A stretch of DNA of 64,000 nucleotides, from assembly GCA_033964015.1 (NCBI GenBank), contig CM066923.1:5132978-5196977 (forward strand). The letters run 5' to 3'. Shown in pieces: positions 23,532 to 34,607 of the stretch. The notes beneath the pieces were generated by a model. That model searched no databases and was not told the origin of the DNA. It worked only from the letters and a program-made list of their open reading frames with translations. Both the position numbers and the translations under genes were made by a program. How positions within the stretch are numbered: position 1 is the first letter of the stretch; the number at the start of each line of letters is the position of its first letter. The DNA comes from Scolanthus callimorphus. Taxonomy: Eukaryota; Cnidaria; Anthozoa; Actiniaria; Edwardsiidae.

Positions 23532-25091
23532 TTATTCGGTTTTGGGTTTTCTCTTACAAATCCTAAAAACACACTTGCAAGTAAACACTAAGGCAAAAGC
23601 AAGCGCTACAAAAATGACAACCATCAGAAACATGACATCTAGAAGGTATAACTGTATGAAAGACAAGTTATCCATTTCTGTGCGAAAGTGAAGAGCGCCA
23701 TCATTTTTTATCCCGTACTCGACCCAGTCCGCCGCAAGTTTGACGCAGCCCGCTGGCCGACTCGCTGTCGCACCACATCCGGGCAATTCCATTTTCTTGG
23801 AAACTCGTTTTGCGTTTTCTCGGTACGATTTCGCGTTAAGTACTTTTAGAATCGCTGCTGTGAGATCATCAGAATTGAGATTGTTGTATTTAACGACCTC
23901 CGCCATGCCTGTGTCCTTCAGGCTTTGAGCGTTAATGAACTGGTCTGCGAAAACAGGGATGGCAACCACAGGCTTCCCATGATAAGCTGCTTCCAGCATA
24001 CTATTCATTCCACAGTGAGAGACGAAGAGTTTTACCTTCGGATGACCGAGGAGATCATTTTGCGGTATCCATGGAAACAACAGTGTGTTATTCCCAAGTC
24101 TGGATGGTGGTTTACCTTTATGTTTCCATATAACAAGTGCTGGTAGCCTTGCAAAGGCAGTGGCTAAAATATCAACTATGGATTCGTCGAACTTTGTGAT
24201 AATGGTTCCCATGGAAGCGATGATTACGTCAGAGCCCGTTGCCATGGCATCCAGGAAATTCTGTGGTAACGCGTTTGGTTCTTCTGGTATTATAGCACCA
24301 ACTACTTTAACAAAAGGGGGAGATGGACGGGAAACCATGAGAGAGAAGTCCGTTTGAACCAAAACCAGACCAGTTGACTTCGCCAGTGTTTCCCAGTCTT
24401 TGTACGGCGAATTCGGAGCGAACTCTTTCTTCAGTCGTCTGTATCTAGGAATGTAGACAAAATGATGGGTGATATATGCAGCCAAATAGAGCGCGGCGTT
24501 CTTCGTTCGGTCCATAAATGACATCTTCGTTGGGAAGGACACGAAAAGCTGAGGCACATAGGCAGCTGGTGAGGTGAACTGGTGAATGATGCTGATAAAA
24601 GGTTCGTTGAAACCCATGGTAACCAAGTCCACTCTGGTTACATTCAGCATATCTGCCACAATAGTACAGCAAAGTGCTACTAAATCGCACACAACTAAGT
24701 CGACGCGCCCAATTGTTTCAAAATATGCTTTGTTATTCAAAAGATCTTCACATGTGGTCCCCCAAATCTTGTCGAACTGGGTAAGGTCGAGCATTTCATC
24801 GATTATCATGTTTTTGAAAAGTGCTTCCACGTCTTCTTGTTTATATTGCGTCTCGTAGGACTTGACTTCGAAGTTTGGAATCTTTGTCGAAGGTTTATGA
24901 TAATTTTCTTCCCATTTGGTGACAACCTGTGTAAATTTATATCCTCGACGAGCGAGCTCTCTCCCGAGTTTTATCATCACTCGGCCATGGCTTATGCCCG
25001 GACTCGGCATTCCGAGAATATGGAAACAACTCACACTAGTAGAAAATATACCAGCTACAAGCAAAAAGATCACAACTACTTTGCAGTCCAT
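23532..25091 (-). CDS. UDP-glycosyltransferase (UGT) 2, single exon
   Basis: A 519-residue ER UDP-glycosyltransferase. It has a signal peptide of about 22 residues and the catalytic-region His in GISHGRVMIKLG. An acceptor-side Asp follows in RVDLVVCD. The UGT signature runs from HCGMNSMLEAAYHG to FADQFINA, and the membrane anchor is followed by the cytosolic tail CKRKPKTE, typical of ER-retained UGTs. It carries five extra residues (ATASR in the segment GCGATASRPAGC) where its paralogues read GCDRSGC. It is the most divergent copy, for example AIPVFADQ where UGT 1 and UGT 4 read GVPIFGDQ. It is divergent from UGT 3, with a retroelement remnant in the shared upstream region. Confidence 0.95.
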   Translation of the reverse strand: MDCKVVVIFLLVAGIFSTSVSCFHILGMPSPGISHGRVMIKLGRELARRGYKFTQVVTKWEENYHKPSTKIPNFEVKSYETQYKQEDVEALFKNMIIDEMLDLTQFDKIWGTTCEDLLNNKAYFETIGRVDLVVCDLVALCCTIVADMLNVTRVDLVTMGFNEPFISIIHQFTSPAAYVPQLFVSFPTKMSFMDRTKNAALYLAAYITHHFVYIPRYRRLKKEFAPNSPYKDWETLAKSTGLVLVQTDFSLMVSRPSPPFVKVVGAIIPEEPNALPQNFLDAMATGSDVIIASMGTIITKFDESIVDILATAFARLPALVIWKHKGKPPSRLGNNTLLFPWIPQNDLLGHPKVKLFVSHCGMNSMLEAAYHGKPVVAIPVFADQFINAQSLKDTGMAEVVKYNNLNSDDLTAAILKVLNAKSYRENAKRVSKKMELPGCGATASRPAGCVKLAADWVEYGIKNDGALHFRTEMDNLSFIQLYLLDVMFLMVVIFVALAFALVFTCKCVFRICKRKPKTE

Positions 25092-25240
25092 TCTTGCGAG
25101 CCGCTTGCAGCAAAATCAGGCTTGCATGATGTGGAAATTATTCCGTGTTCCATCTCACTGACCTTTTGCCCTAGGGCAATCATGTCCCATGGTATCAAGT
25201 TTGAACTGTTGAAATGTGAATTGCAGCTCTTTGAAAGAAA

Positions 25241-25571
25241 TTTAAAATAAGAAAAGTCGGCGTTACAACGTAGGTTTTAGTTGTACTTTAGTACAATATT
25301 TCGGCTTGCCAAACCAGCCTTCTTCAGGTACTGTGAATACATAATGGCATGATAGGACTTATATCATGTTATATATAAGGTAAAACGTGATACAATAAAA
25401 ATGAGAGATATAAAAATTAAAGGAAAGGATAAAGAAAAGATAAATACAATATAATCTAAAATGAAGTCTCATCTCGTCGATTCCATCCGTCAGGTTCAAG
25501 GGTACCAACACGTAGGACGAGTGTGGCCTCTCTTGCCTTACGAATGGAATCTCGATTAGTCATTAATTGTT
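25241..25571 (-). mobile_element. 3' remnant of a Penelope-like retroelement, copy 2
   Basis: Second copy of the element at 16743-17106, in the same orientation and with small indels. It occupies the intergenic region between the divergent UGT 2 and UGT 3 genes, so it may contribute to their upstream sequence. Confidence 0.55.
25290..25332 (-). ncRNA. Candidate hammerhead-ribozyme-like motif, copy 2
   Basis: Same core as copy 1 (AGTAC, CTGAAGA, hairpin, GAAA, TATT, GTACT). Stem II is weaker here: GGCT/AGCC pairs, but the inner pairs are lost. Confidence 0.35.
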
Positions 25572-25895
25572 GATGTTGAAGTTGTGATCTTCTTTTGTGT
25601 GATTGGGTGTCGATAGAAAATGTTCAGGAGGTAGTAGTAGTAGAGGGCGTTACGCCTAAAGTAACGGCACGAAAACTACAAGGAGCTGTGACGGGTCACT
25701 TAAAAGTGACATCTCGGGTCGAGTCTGTTTCAAGACGCACTCCAATCACACAGATCACAGCTTGCGTTGTAGCGTCGTACACGACGGCTGGCGCAAACGA
25801 AAATCGTTGCCTCCTCTCGATTCTTCGATAGCCACAATCTAGTGTGTTCAGAACAGGAAAGTAATCTTGCCCATACTGGAGCCACTGAGAAGAAA

Positions 25896-27443
25896 ATGGT
25901 CTTCAAAGCAGTATGCATTTTGCTGCTTCTTTGCCATGCATTCCTTAACACCGTGACCCCGACACATATTCTTGGGATACCTTTAACCGCAGCAAGTCAC
26001 GGAATGGTGTTTGCAAAACTGGGGAAAGAACTTGCTAGACGAGGCTTCAAATACACGCTTTCGATTCCCAAATACTTGACAAAGCGTCTGAAACCTTCAA
26101 CGGAAATTCAAAACTATGGTGTCCGTGCTTTCGCTACAAAATTTGAAGAATCTGATCTCGAGAATTGTGCCAAGAACATGATCGTCGACGAGATGCTGGA
26201 TTTCTCTCAGGTTGACGAATTGTATGGGGTGATGTGCGCAGAGTTGCTTAGTGACAAAGCTCATTTGACGAGTTGGGTCACGTGGATGTAGTGATATGCG
26301 ATATTGCAACGCCTTGTTGCGTTTATAGTGGCAGATATGCTGCATGCATTGCGGATCGATGTCTCGCCCATGGGTTTTGTTGACCCCATATTACCCATCA
26401 TGCGCGAGTTTTCATCGCCACCCGCTTATGTGCCACAGTTGCTTGTGCCCGGCTTCTCAAGAAATATGTCATTCTTAGATAGAACCAAGAACGCATTGCT
26501 CTACATGGCGGGGTACGCAACGTATCATTTTGTGATGATTGGCAGATATAAAGAGTTGAAGAAAAAACACGCACCGAATTCACCATATCAAGACTGGGAA
26601 TCGGTCATGAGATCATCAGGCCTGTTTTTGGTTCAAGCTGACTTTGCTTTCATAGTTCCCCGTCCCCTCCCCCCTTATGTCCAAGTGGTCGGTGCTATTT
26701 TACCAGAAGAACCAAAACCGCTACCGCAGGAATTCATTGATGTCATGGCAACAGAATATGACATCATCCTTGTTTCCATGGGAACAATCGTTTCAAATTT
26801 TGAAGGTCCTTACATTGATGTCTTAGTCTCTGCCTTTGCAAGAATTCCAGCAACTATTATTTGGAAACACAAAGGGAAAAAGCCCCCTGGACTTGGCAAT
26901 AACACTGTTATGTTTCCATGGATACCACAAAATGATCTTCTCGGTCATGCGAAGGTAAAACTCTTCGTCTCTCATTGTGGAATCAATAGTTTGTTAGAAG
27001 CAGCTTATCACGGGGTGCCTGTGGTTGGGGTCCCAACATTTGCCGACCAATTTGTTAACGCCCAAGGTCTTCAAGAAACGGGTATGGGAGAGATGATCAA
27101 GTTTACAGATCTCAACACTGATGATCTTACAGCAGTGATTCTAAAAGTTCTTCACGAGAAATCGTACCAAGAAAACGCCAAACGAGTTTCCAAGAAACTA
27201 AGGTTACCCGGATGTGATCGCTCGGGGTGCGTAAAACTCGCGGCAGACTGGGTCGAGTACGGAATAAAAAACGACGGAGCTCTTCACTTTCGCACGGAAA
27301 CAAGTAACTTGTCGTTCATACAGTTATACCTGATAGATGTAATATTTTTTATTTCAGTAGTTATTGGAGCTGTTGCTGTTGGCTTATTTTACATTTGCCA
27401 CTTTGTGTTTAGAATCTGTAGGAAGAAATCTAAGACCGAGTAA
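25896..27443 (+). CDS. UDP-glycosyltransferase (UGT) 3, single exon, two compensating frameshifts
   Basis: Closest to UGT 4, for example in EYDIILVSMGTIVSNFEGPY. The ATG at 25896 gives MVFKAVCILLLL (signal peptide), followed by AASHGMVFAKLG. The frame breaks after SDKAHL near 26266 and returns near 26324. In between, the alternative frame reads ELGHVDVVICDIATPCC, the conserved catalytic-Asp segment. One T too few at 26264-26266 and one too many at 26322-26324 would explain both shifts. The rest, including the HCGINSLLEAAYHG signature, membrane anchor and CRKKSKTE tail, is intact. It is either a gene with consensus errors or a young pseudogene; the first is favoured because similar errors occur in other genes here. 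Confidence 0.85.
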
Positions 27444-28083
27444 AGATTGTGCGTGTTCCCTGCCAGTTTCTTTTTTTCATTTCTTTTTGATTTGCAATAT
27501 GTTGTTATGTTGAAAGAAACAATAAAAAATGAAATAAAAAATGAATAATAAAAAATGAAATGAAATGGCGACTAAATATAGAAAAAGAAGTGAAACGAAT
27601 TAGTGGGGGAGAGTATGGTGACGCGTGAGCTTATAGGAATCTAATCCAATCCCCAACCCGGGATGAGAGGTCGTCCTATCACTTAGGAATCCATTAGGGT
27701 AATCACTTAGGGCGTCTAGCGCTAAATGGCAGCCTAGGACAGTAAAGTTCGTAATAGATTATGTATCGCTTACACCGAAGATTTTCTTATGGTGAAATTT
27801 GTTGTGGACCATACCCTGCTTGCTTCCCTTAAGGTTCGAAGTCATTATATCTCGACGATCAAGCCCCGTAGTGTTTTAATTGAGAAAGTCCCATCGTGCT
27901 TTATTTTTTTCTCTCTTTTTTTTTTGTACTTAACGTTTTATGCGACAAATATAATAAATAACCTCAAAGTACTATTCCCTCATTTTATGCCAGGAGAACT
28001 TGAGATCTACCCAGATGTGATAACACGGGTCGTTAAACTCTCATCGAACTGTGCACGTGTTATAGCTAGAGCATGTCCTTTAA
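27444..28083. other. Intergenic region between convergent UGT 3 and UGT 4
   Basis: It begins with several AATAAA-type polyadenylation signals for UGT 3 (about 27520-27560). No gene is seen. Two related MITEs follow. Confidence 0.5.
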
Positions 28084-28262
28084 TAGAGCATATTTCGTAT
28101 GACTGTGAAAAGTGCCGCGAAAGAGTTGTGCCGTGCCGCGACCGTGACCGTACCGCAACTACGCGATTCCATTCGGTATCTACAGTAGGCCAGGTTCCGT
28201 ACCGCCACCGCGACCGTACAGCGCCGTGTCACGATATTCACAGTCATACGAAATCTGCTCTA
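28084..28262. mobile_element. MITE with TAGAGCA...CGTATGACTGTGAAA termini, copy A
   Basis: Left end TAGAGCATATTTCGTATGAC, right end the inverse (GTCATACGAAATCTGCTCTA). The GC-rich interior contains CCGTACCGCCACCG blocks. Confidence 0.75.
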
Positions 28263-28360
28263 TTATACGACCAAAATTAAAATGAACAATAAATAGTTTA
28301 CTTGCGCTAGTCCGCATGATTTACAGTCGGTAACGTCTCGATTTTATTACGCTTGCGTTT

Positions 28361-28555
28361 TAGAGCAGATTTCGTCGTTCGTATGACTGTGAAAAGTACA
28401 GCCACAAAGTTGTTCCGCGCCGCGATCGTGACCGTACCGCGACTACGCGATTTCATTGGCGATTTCATTCCATCTACAGCAGGCCAGGTTCCGTACCGCC
28501 ACCGCAGTACCGCGCCGTACCGCGACACTTTCACAGTCATACGAAATCTGCTCTA
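28361..28555. mobile_element. MITE with TAGAGCA...CGTATGACTGTGAAA termini, copy B
   Basis: Same family and orientation as copy A, about 100 bp downstream. Left end TAGAGCAGATTTCGTCG, right end AAATCTGCTCTA. Confidence 0.75.
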
Positions 28556-28646
28556 GTAAAAAAACATAAGGGAAATGTACGACCTTGTGCTTTGCATCTG
28601 CGCTTGCGTTCTTGTGTAAACCAGCCCTAAGAAATCAAACTGCCTT

Positions 28647-30194
28647 TTAATGAGTTTTCGGTTTTGTTTTACAAATCTTAATGACGAACCTGTAAGTGAC
28701 CACTAAACTAAAGCCTGATATACCAAGAACTGCAGCCATCAAAGATATCACATCTATGAGGTATAACTGTATGAACGACAAGTTACTCATTTCCGTGAGA
28801 AAGTGAGGAGCTCCGTCGGTTTTTATTCCATACTCGACCCAGTCTGCCGCGAGTTTTACGCAACCAGAGCGATCACATCCGGGTAACCTCATTTTCTTGG
28901 AAACTCGTTTGGCGTTTTCTTGGTACGATTTCTCGTGAAGAACTTTTAGAATCACTGCTGTAAGATCATCAGTTTTGAGGTTTTTAAACTTGATCATCTC
29001 TCCCATACCCGCTTCTTTAAGGCTTTGGGCGTTAAGATATTGGTCGCCAAATATGGGAACTCCAACCACAGGTACCCCGTGATAAGCTGCTTCTAACATA
29101 CTATTCATTCCACAGTGAGAGACAAAAAGTTTTACTTTCGGATGACCGAGGAGATCATTTTGTGGTATCCATGGAAACAACCGTGTGTTATTCCCAAGAC
29201 CTGGGGTTACTTTTCCTTTGTGTTTCCAAATAACAGTTGCCGGAATTCTTGCAAAGGCAGAGACTAATACATCAAAGTAAGGACCTTCGAAATTTGAAAC
29301 GATTGTTCCCATGGAAACAAGGATGATGTCATATTCTGTTGCCATGACATCCATGAATTCCTGCGGTAGCAGTTTTGGTTCTTCTGGTAAAATAGCACCA
29401 ACCACTTGGACATAAGGGGGGATGGGACGGGGAACTATGAGAGCAAAGTCAGCTTGAACCAAAAACAGGCCTGATGATCTCATGACCGATTCCCAGTCTT
29501 GATATGGTGAATTCGGTGCGTATTTCTTCTTCAACTCTTTATATCTGCCGATCATCACAAAATGATACGTTGCGTACCCCGCGATGTAGAGCAATGCGTT
29601 CTTGGTTCTATCTAAGAATGACATCTTTCTTGAGAAGGGTACAAACAGCTGCGGGACATAGGCGGGTGGCGATGGAAACTCGCGCATAATTGGAAATAGA
29701 GGGTCTAAAAACGCGAATGGAGAGATATCGATGTGAAGTGCAGGCAGCATGTCCGCCACTACAATGCCGCAAGGGGTGGCAAGATCACATATCACCACAT
29801 CTACTTGCCCAAACTCCTCAAAATAAGCTTTTTTACTGAGCAACTCTTCGCACATTTGTCCATACAGGTCGTCAATTCGTGTGTAATCCACCATCTCGTC
29901 GATTATCATGTCCATGAAAAGTTTCTCGATGTCAGATTCCTCGAACTTTGTATCGTAGGCGCGGACTTCATAGTTTGAAGTTTGTGTTGAAGGTTTCAGA
30001 TGGGGTTCTAAGTATTTGGGTATGGCCAGAGTGAATTGGAGCCCTCGGCGAGCGAGTTCTTTTCCCAGTTTTGCAAGTACTCTTCCGTGACTCATGGCGC
30101 CACTGGGCATCCCAAGGATGTGGAGAGAGTTGACAGAGTCGACAGAGTAGTGAAATGCGGCGATAAGAAGCAGCCCATTGACAACATAATTCAT
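28647..30194 (-). CDS. UDP-glycosyltransferase (UGT) 4, single exon
   Basis: Intact 515-residue UGT: signal peptide, GAMSHGRVLAKLG with the putative catalytic His, VDVVICDLATPC with the Asp, signature HCGMNSMLEAAYHG to FGDQYLNA, C-terminal anchor (FIQLYLIDVISLMAAVLG) and basic tail CKTKPKTH. It is nearly identical to UGT 3 over the sugar-nucleotide half, and the two genes are convergent, so they look like a recent inverted duplication. Confidence 0.95.
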   Translation of the reverse strand: MNYVVNGLLLIAAFHYSVDSVNSLHILGMPSGAMSHGRVLAKLGKELARRGLQFTLAIPKYLEPHLKPSTQTSNYEVRAYDTKFEESDIEKLFMDMIIDEMVDYTRIDDLYGQMCEELLSKKAYFEEFGQVDVVICDLATPCGIVVADMLPALHIDISPFAFLDPLFPIMREFPSPPAYVPQLFVPFSRKMSFLDRTKNALLYIAGYATYHFVMIGRYKELKKKYAPNSPYQDWESVMRSSGLFLVQADFALIVPRPIPPYVQVVGAILPEEPKLLPQEFMDVMATEYDIILVSMGTIVSNFEGPYFDVLVSAFARIPATVIWKHKGKVTPGLGNNTRLFPWIPQNDLLGHPKVKLFVSHCGMNSMLEAAYHGVPVVGVPIFGDQYLNAQSLKEAGMGEMIKFKNLKTDDLTAVILKVLHEKSYQENAKRVSKKMRLPGCDRSGCVKLAADWVEYGIKTDGAPHFLTEMSNLSFIQLYLIDVISLMAAVLGISGFSLVVTYRFVIKICKTKPKTH

Positions 30195-30739
30195 GTTTTC
30201 TATTACGAGATCCGCTATCTAGCCTTCTGGCGGCAGGTTAGTGTTGCAAGATGTAACAGTGAGAAATGTCGAATTAAGAGTCAGTTTCACTTAATCTTAG
30301 ATACGGGGTGTCATAAAGGAACATGCCTTCTTGGTGATTATGCGGGGTTAATCATGCTAAAATCTTTTGTAAGTAAGGCTTTGTTAAAACAAAGACACAA
30401 AAGTTAACTTGCGTTCTTTTTCTTAAATAAAATCTTTTGTTGATGGAATAATAACATGGTGGTAAAGAGGATGACAATCACGAACTACTAATCAGAATTT
30501 ACCAATATAACGAAACATGAAATTAGTAGCACACTGGATTTAATCAGATTTCCAAGGATTTTCTCTCAAAGTAGAGACGGTTAGTTTACTCAACTAGAGA
30601 CGGGTATCCTGTGGAACATTGGTCACCAGTTCTCCAAGTTTTACGCGTCCAAGATGGCGGTGAACATGGCTACCGTTAAATCAACCAATCAGAGAGCGTT
30701 CTGTCGAGGGCTTCCTCTGCACATGGTTGTACATCCAAA
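30195..30739. other. Intergenic region UGT 4 - TOMM40 with divergent promoters
   Basis: Holds the start regions of the divergent UGT 4 and TOMM40. Other than a YY1-like site at 30651 no structure is seen. Confidence 0.5.
30651..30660 (+). promoter_or_regulatory. YY1-like motif upstream of TOMM40
   Basis: AAGATGGCGG about 80 bp before the TOMM40 ATG. YY1 motifs of this form are common at promoters of nuclear genes for mitochondrial proteins. Confidence 0.5.
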
Positions 30740-33700
30740 ATGGGGAACGTTGCTTCAAATACGCCGAGTTCTACGGCTTCTGCCGGGGGAAATATAGTCC
30801 CTCCACCACCGCCTTTAACTGCTCCACCTCCTCCTGAGCCTAAGCAAGCACCGGCTGCTGCTGCAAAATCACGAAACCCGGGAAACTTCGAGGAATTGCA
30901 CAAGAAATGCAAAGGTGGGCTCTGCCAAGTTTACCGGCCGGCAAGATTGCTAAAATTTACAATCAGATCATTAATTCTAAACTTCAGAGGCTCGTGTATA
31001 TCACTGAAAACATTATCTATCGAATTATTGCTTCATCTGACACCGTCATTTTGCATTTTATTTGAAATCCACGTGAGTGAAAATGCATTTCAAATTTGAC
31101 TTGAAGTTACATCATTGCATGCTGGCTGAGTATATTATGGCTTTGCAGTAGATATTTGATTGTAACTTGGCGAAGTTACTCTCTTTTACATATTTATGAC
31201 ATAACTTTTCATTTTGCACAAGTGAATACTCTGTCCTGAGAGGGAAGCATTCCTAATTTGCCACTCATGATCAGGCCCCAGGGGGGTAGTCTTTGGTGTC
31301 AGGGAGGTAGAGCAATTGTTGAAAATTTGAAGTTCCTCAATAGGGGGGTATGACTTGTTTTTGAAACAGCCCCCCAAAAAGTGGTTGCCTGAGAGAATTA
31401 ACAAGCTCATATAATATTACAAGTTCACACACGGCAATCAAGGAAACCAGTATTATTATAGTTTATATGTTTTATATATACTGATGATTTTACGGTGTCA
31501 TATGTATGAGGAAAGAAAGACCTTTGCCAGTGCGGTGGCTGGTACATTCTTACGCTCGTACTGGTTTTATATTTTTCATCAGTACTTTGTTAAAAGGATC
31601 CTGTTTCATAACTGCAAACCTGGAACATTAGCACTGGAAATAGTGTGGGCAAATAAGTTGGCGACAGAAATAGACCACTGAATGGAAAACAAAGAGCTTG
31701 CTGACAAACAATGGCTGAAATGTTTAACTGGAAACACCAGCGCATGCTTGATAGGAAACTCACCTGGTGCTGGCAGAGGTTTCTCTATGATCCTCTCATT
31801 TTCTCTCACCTTGAGAGACCTCTGCTAGCAGGGATCTAGGGGGGCTGCAGAGCACCTATATTTTCTTTACTGATAATTCTACTACTATCTTTGACAGATT
31901 TGTTTCCTCAGCCGCTAGAGGGGTACAAGTTGATGGTTAACAAAGGGCTTAGTAATAATTTTCAAGTCAGCCACTCATTACAGCTTAGTGGGATGGGCCC
32001 GGGTGCATATCACTTTGCCGCCACTTATGTAGGCTCTAAACAGACTGGACCGAATGAGGTAATAAATTAACTACCTTACAATCTCTGCTAAAATGCGTGG
32101 ACTGGTAAAACAGATTTCCACAGGGTTCGTACGGGACCTGGAAAATGCTTGAATTTGAAAATTATTAATTCCTGGGCTGGAAAGTCCTGGAATCTTTATT
32201 GAACTCCTGGAAAGTCCTGGAAATGGATCAGAATAAAAACACCTGAGGTATAAAATCAGCAGATATGTGATGTTGGCAGCAAATGAGCATTCAAGTTTTG
32301 TTTTCTTACATCAACATGGCCAATACTCACGCCATGTACATGTTTGCGCATTATTTGAATGGTTCATGTGAAAGGAAAAAGTCCTGGAAATATTCGAAAA
32401 GGTCCTGGAAAATCCTGGATTCTTTTCTTTACAAAAGCATACAAACCCTGTTTCCATTTCCTGTGAAACTTTATTGATTTTTTGTTGGGCTGAATAGTTT
32501 TAAAACTTAGAAATCTGATAGTGAGTGGTAATGAATCTTACTAAAGAATGCCTAGAGTTGTGAATCATGATTTTTAACTTGACTATTTTATGAGCAGTGC
32601 ATTTTACCCTCTGTAAGGCCCTCCGTTACATGGTTTTCCATTTCGTGATTCCAGGAAAAAAAGCTGATAAAATAATTTCAGCTCCTGTTTTATAACATTA
32701 GCCACACGAAAACGGTGCTTAGCCTTTATATCCACAAATTTACCACAACTTTGTCTAGTTATTCTTTTACAGTGTCACTGAATCATTTCTTTCTTTTTAT
32801 TTCAGTCATACCCAGTCCTTTTAGGTGATATTGATACCACAGGTAGCCTGAATGCACAAATCATTCACCAATTTACTGATAGAATCCGTGGCAAATGTGT
32901 TATACAGGTAAGATCATATCCACTAGTACCAATTTATTTTGTCATTAATGCTTATCATAATTATTTATTAGGAGGTTAAAACTGGATAATATTTTTAGGT
33001 GGTATTGAATACCTTGAAAAGCAATGCGAAAGGGACATAGTAGGAGATCTATAGTGATAGATCGTGGAGATCTATAGGACTTTCATCTCCCAGAGACCCA
33101 CCACCTCTTCAATTTTCCTAAAAATTGGAATTTCAACAGCTGATATCTCATGAAATAATAGATGCATCATGGTGAAAACCACCTTTACACGAGGAGATTA
33201 ACACATTTCTGCAATAAAATGGGGCATCTCTTGTTTGTGTTTCAAGGTAATAACCACTGGATACCTAGGGAGGTTGAGTACCTACCGGTACTACGGCTTG
33301 CACTATTGCAAGATGCAAAGATGCAGAGATGCAAAAGATGCAAAGAAGCAAGAGTATCAAATTACAGCATTAGTGAAAATTCCTAATATCTTTTGCATCT
33401 TTGCATCTTGAAATAGTGCAAGCCCAGTACTACCCATCACCTAATTCATCATCCATGTATACCCATTGAGTACTGCTGTTTTGACCTCTTCTCCAAGTAC
33501 AAAAGCAGCTCAAACAATATTGAGTGGGTAAATGTTGTACCCATTTTTTTTAGCCCCACACAGCTTAAATCATGCTCCTTCATCCCAGTGAGGACATGTT
33601 TTTCTCAATGAGTCATATGCCATTTAGCCAGACACCAAACAACAGCAATATTTATACGTTTTGGTCTTTTCAGGGTTTATTTTGTACAGGTAGGTATTTT

Positions 33701-34349
33701 TTAGGGTCACAGTTATTTCTAGTCAGCATGTTTTACTGGAGCACCTCTGGCCCTGTACCCTTTTCCTTTCCATTCCATAACCCTGTTTTTTGTTTTCCAG
33801 ACACAAAGATCAACATGGGTCCTTGTCCAAGCCGACAGCGAGTACCAGGGGAAGGATTTCACAGCAAACCTCACCGTTGGTAACATAGACCTCATCAATG
33901 AATCAGGAATAATAGTTGCTCATTATCTACAGCGAATGGCCCCAAAGTTTGACGTGGGCGGAGAATTGCTATACCACTATGGTTCAGGCCAGGAAATAGC
34001 TGTGATGTCTCTAGCTGGTCGGTATACCGCAGATAAGTGGGTTGGCACAGCAACGGTTGGCCAAGCTGGCTGGCATCTGAGCTACTGGCATAAGGGGAAT
34101 GAGAATGTCCAAGTGGGTGTAGAATACGAGTATAATACACGCGCCAAGGATAGCTGTGTCAGTTTAGGTTACCAAATGGGTATCCCCAAGGCGAATGTTG
34201 TCTTTAGGGGAATGGTAGACACAAACTGGACAGTTGCGGCAGTATTGGAAAAGAGACTGCTCCCTTTACCATTCACTTTTGTATTGAGTGGTATGGTAAA
34301 CCATGCCAAGAACCAATCTCGATTTGGCTTTGGCCTCACCATTGGTTAA
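30740..34349 (+). CDS. TOMM40: TOMM40: mitochondrial outer-membrane import channel, 4 exons
   Basis: The central pore of the TOM complex, through which nearly all imported mitochondrial proteins pass. Exons 30740-30914, 31898-32058, 32806-32907 and 33801-34349 join in phase to 328 residues. Residues 1-45 form a Pro/Ala-rich N-terminus (PPPPPLTAPPPPEP), as in animal Tom40. A beta-barrel porin domain follows (FPQPLEGYKLMVNKGLS, FQVSHSLQLSG, YHFAATYVG). The protein ends KNQSRFGFGLTIG, a good beta-signal for SAM-dependent barrel assembly. A polyadenylation signal AATAAA lies at 34602. Intron 2 contains a DNA transposon. Confidence 0.96.
32121..32450. mobile_element. DNA transposon with CAGGGTT...AACCCTG ends and exact 6-bp duplication
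   Basis: Starts CAGGGTTCGTACGGG and ends ACAAACCCTG. It is flanked by identical TTTCCA (32115-32120 and 32451-32456). The interior is rich in CCTGGAAA motifs. It lies in TOMM40 intron 2. Confidence 0.75.
33290..33430. mobile_element. Palindromic MITE in TOMM40 intron 3
   Basis: GGCTTGCACTATTGCAAGAT near the left end is inverted at the right. The inside repeats GATGCAAAGATGCA-like units. Confidence 0.65.
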
Positions 34350-34601
34350 CAGAGACAGGAGCCATGCCGGTTTTGACTTTTAAAATGCATTCAGTATGCA
34401 ACGTCGTAATTGAATACAATTCTCACTTTGGGTATACAGTCATGCGTAAAGACATCCATGTCATATATGGAAGGAGGACAGGAAAAACGGACAGAAAGCT
34501 TTGTAAATTCTGGGAATTTTCTCGTTTTTAGTGCTGATGTGAGTTAGGGTAGTTTGTATAATTAGAGTGGCAGTAGGGGGAAATTGACCCTGCTTTCTGG
34601 A

Positions 34602-34607
34602 AATAAA
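34602..34607 (+). terminator. Polyadenylation signal of TOMM40
   Basis: AATAAA, 253 bp after the stop codon and followed by T-rich sequence. Confidence 0.5.

Noticed and set aside
25896..27443. UGT 3 as a pseudogene
   Set aside because: Only two one-base shifts at T runs, which cancel, and all other domains are intact; similar shifts occur in housekeeping genes here. Not excluded.
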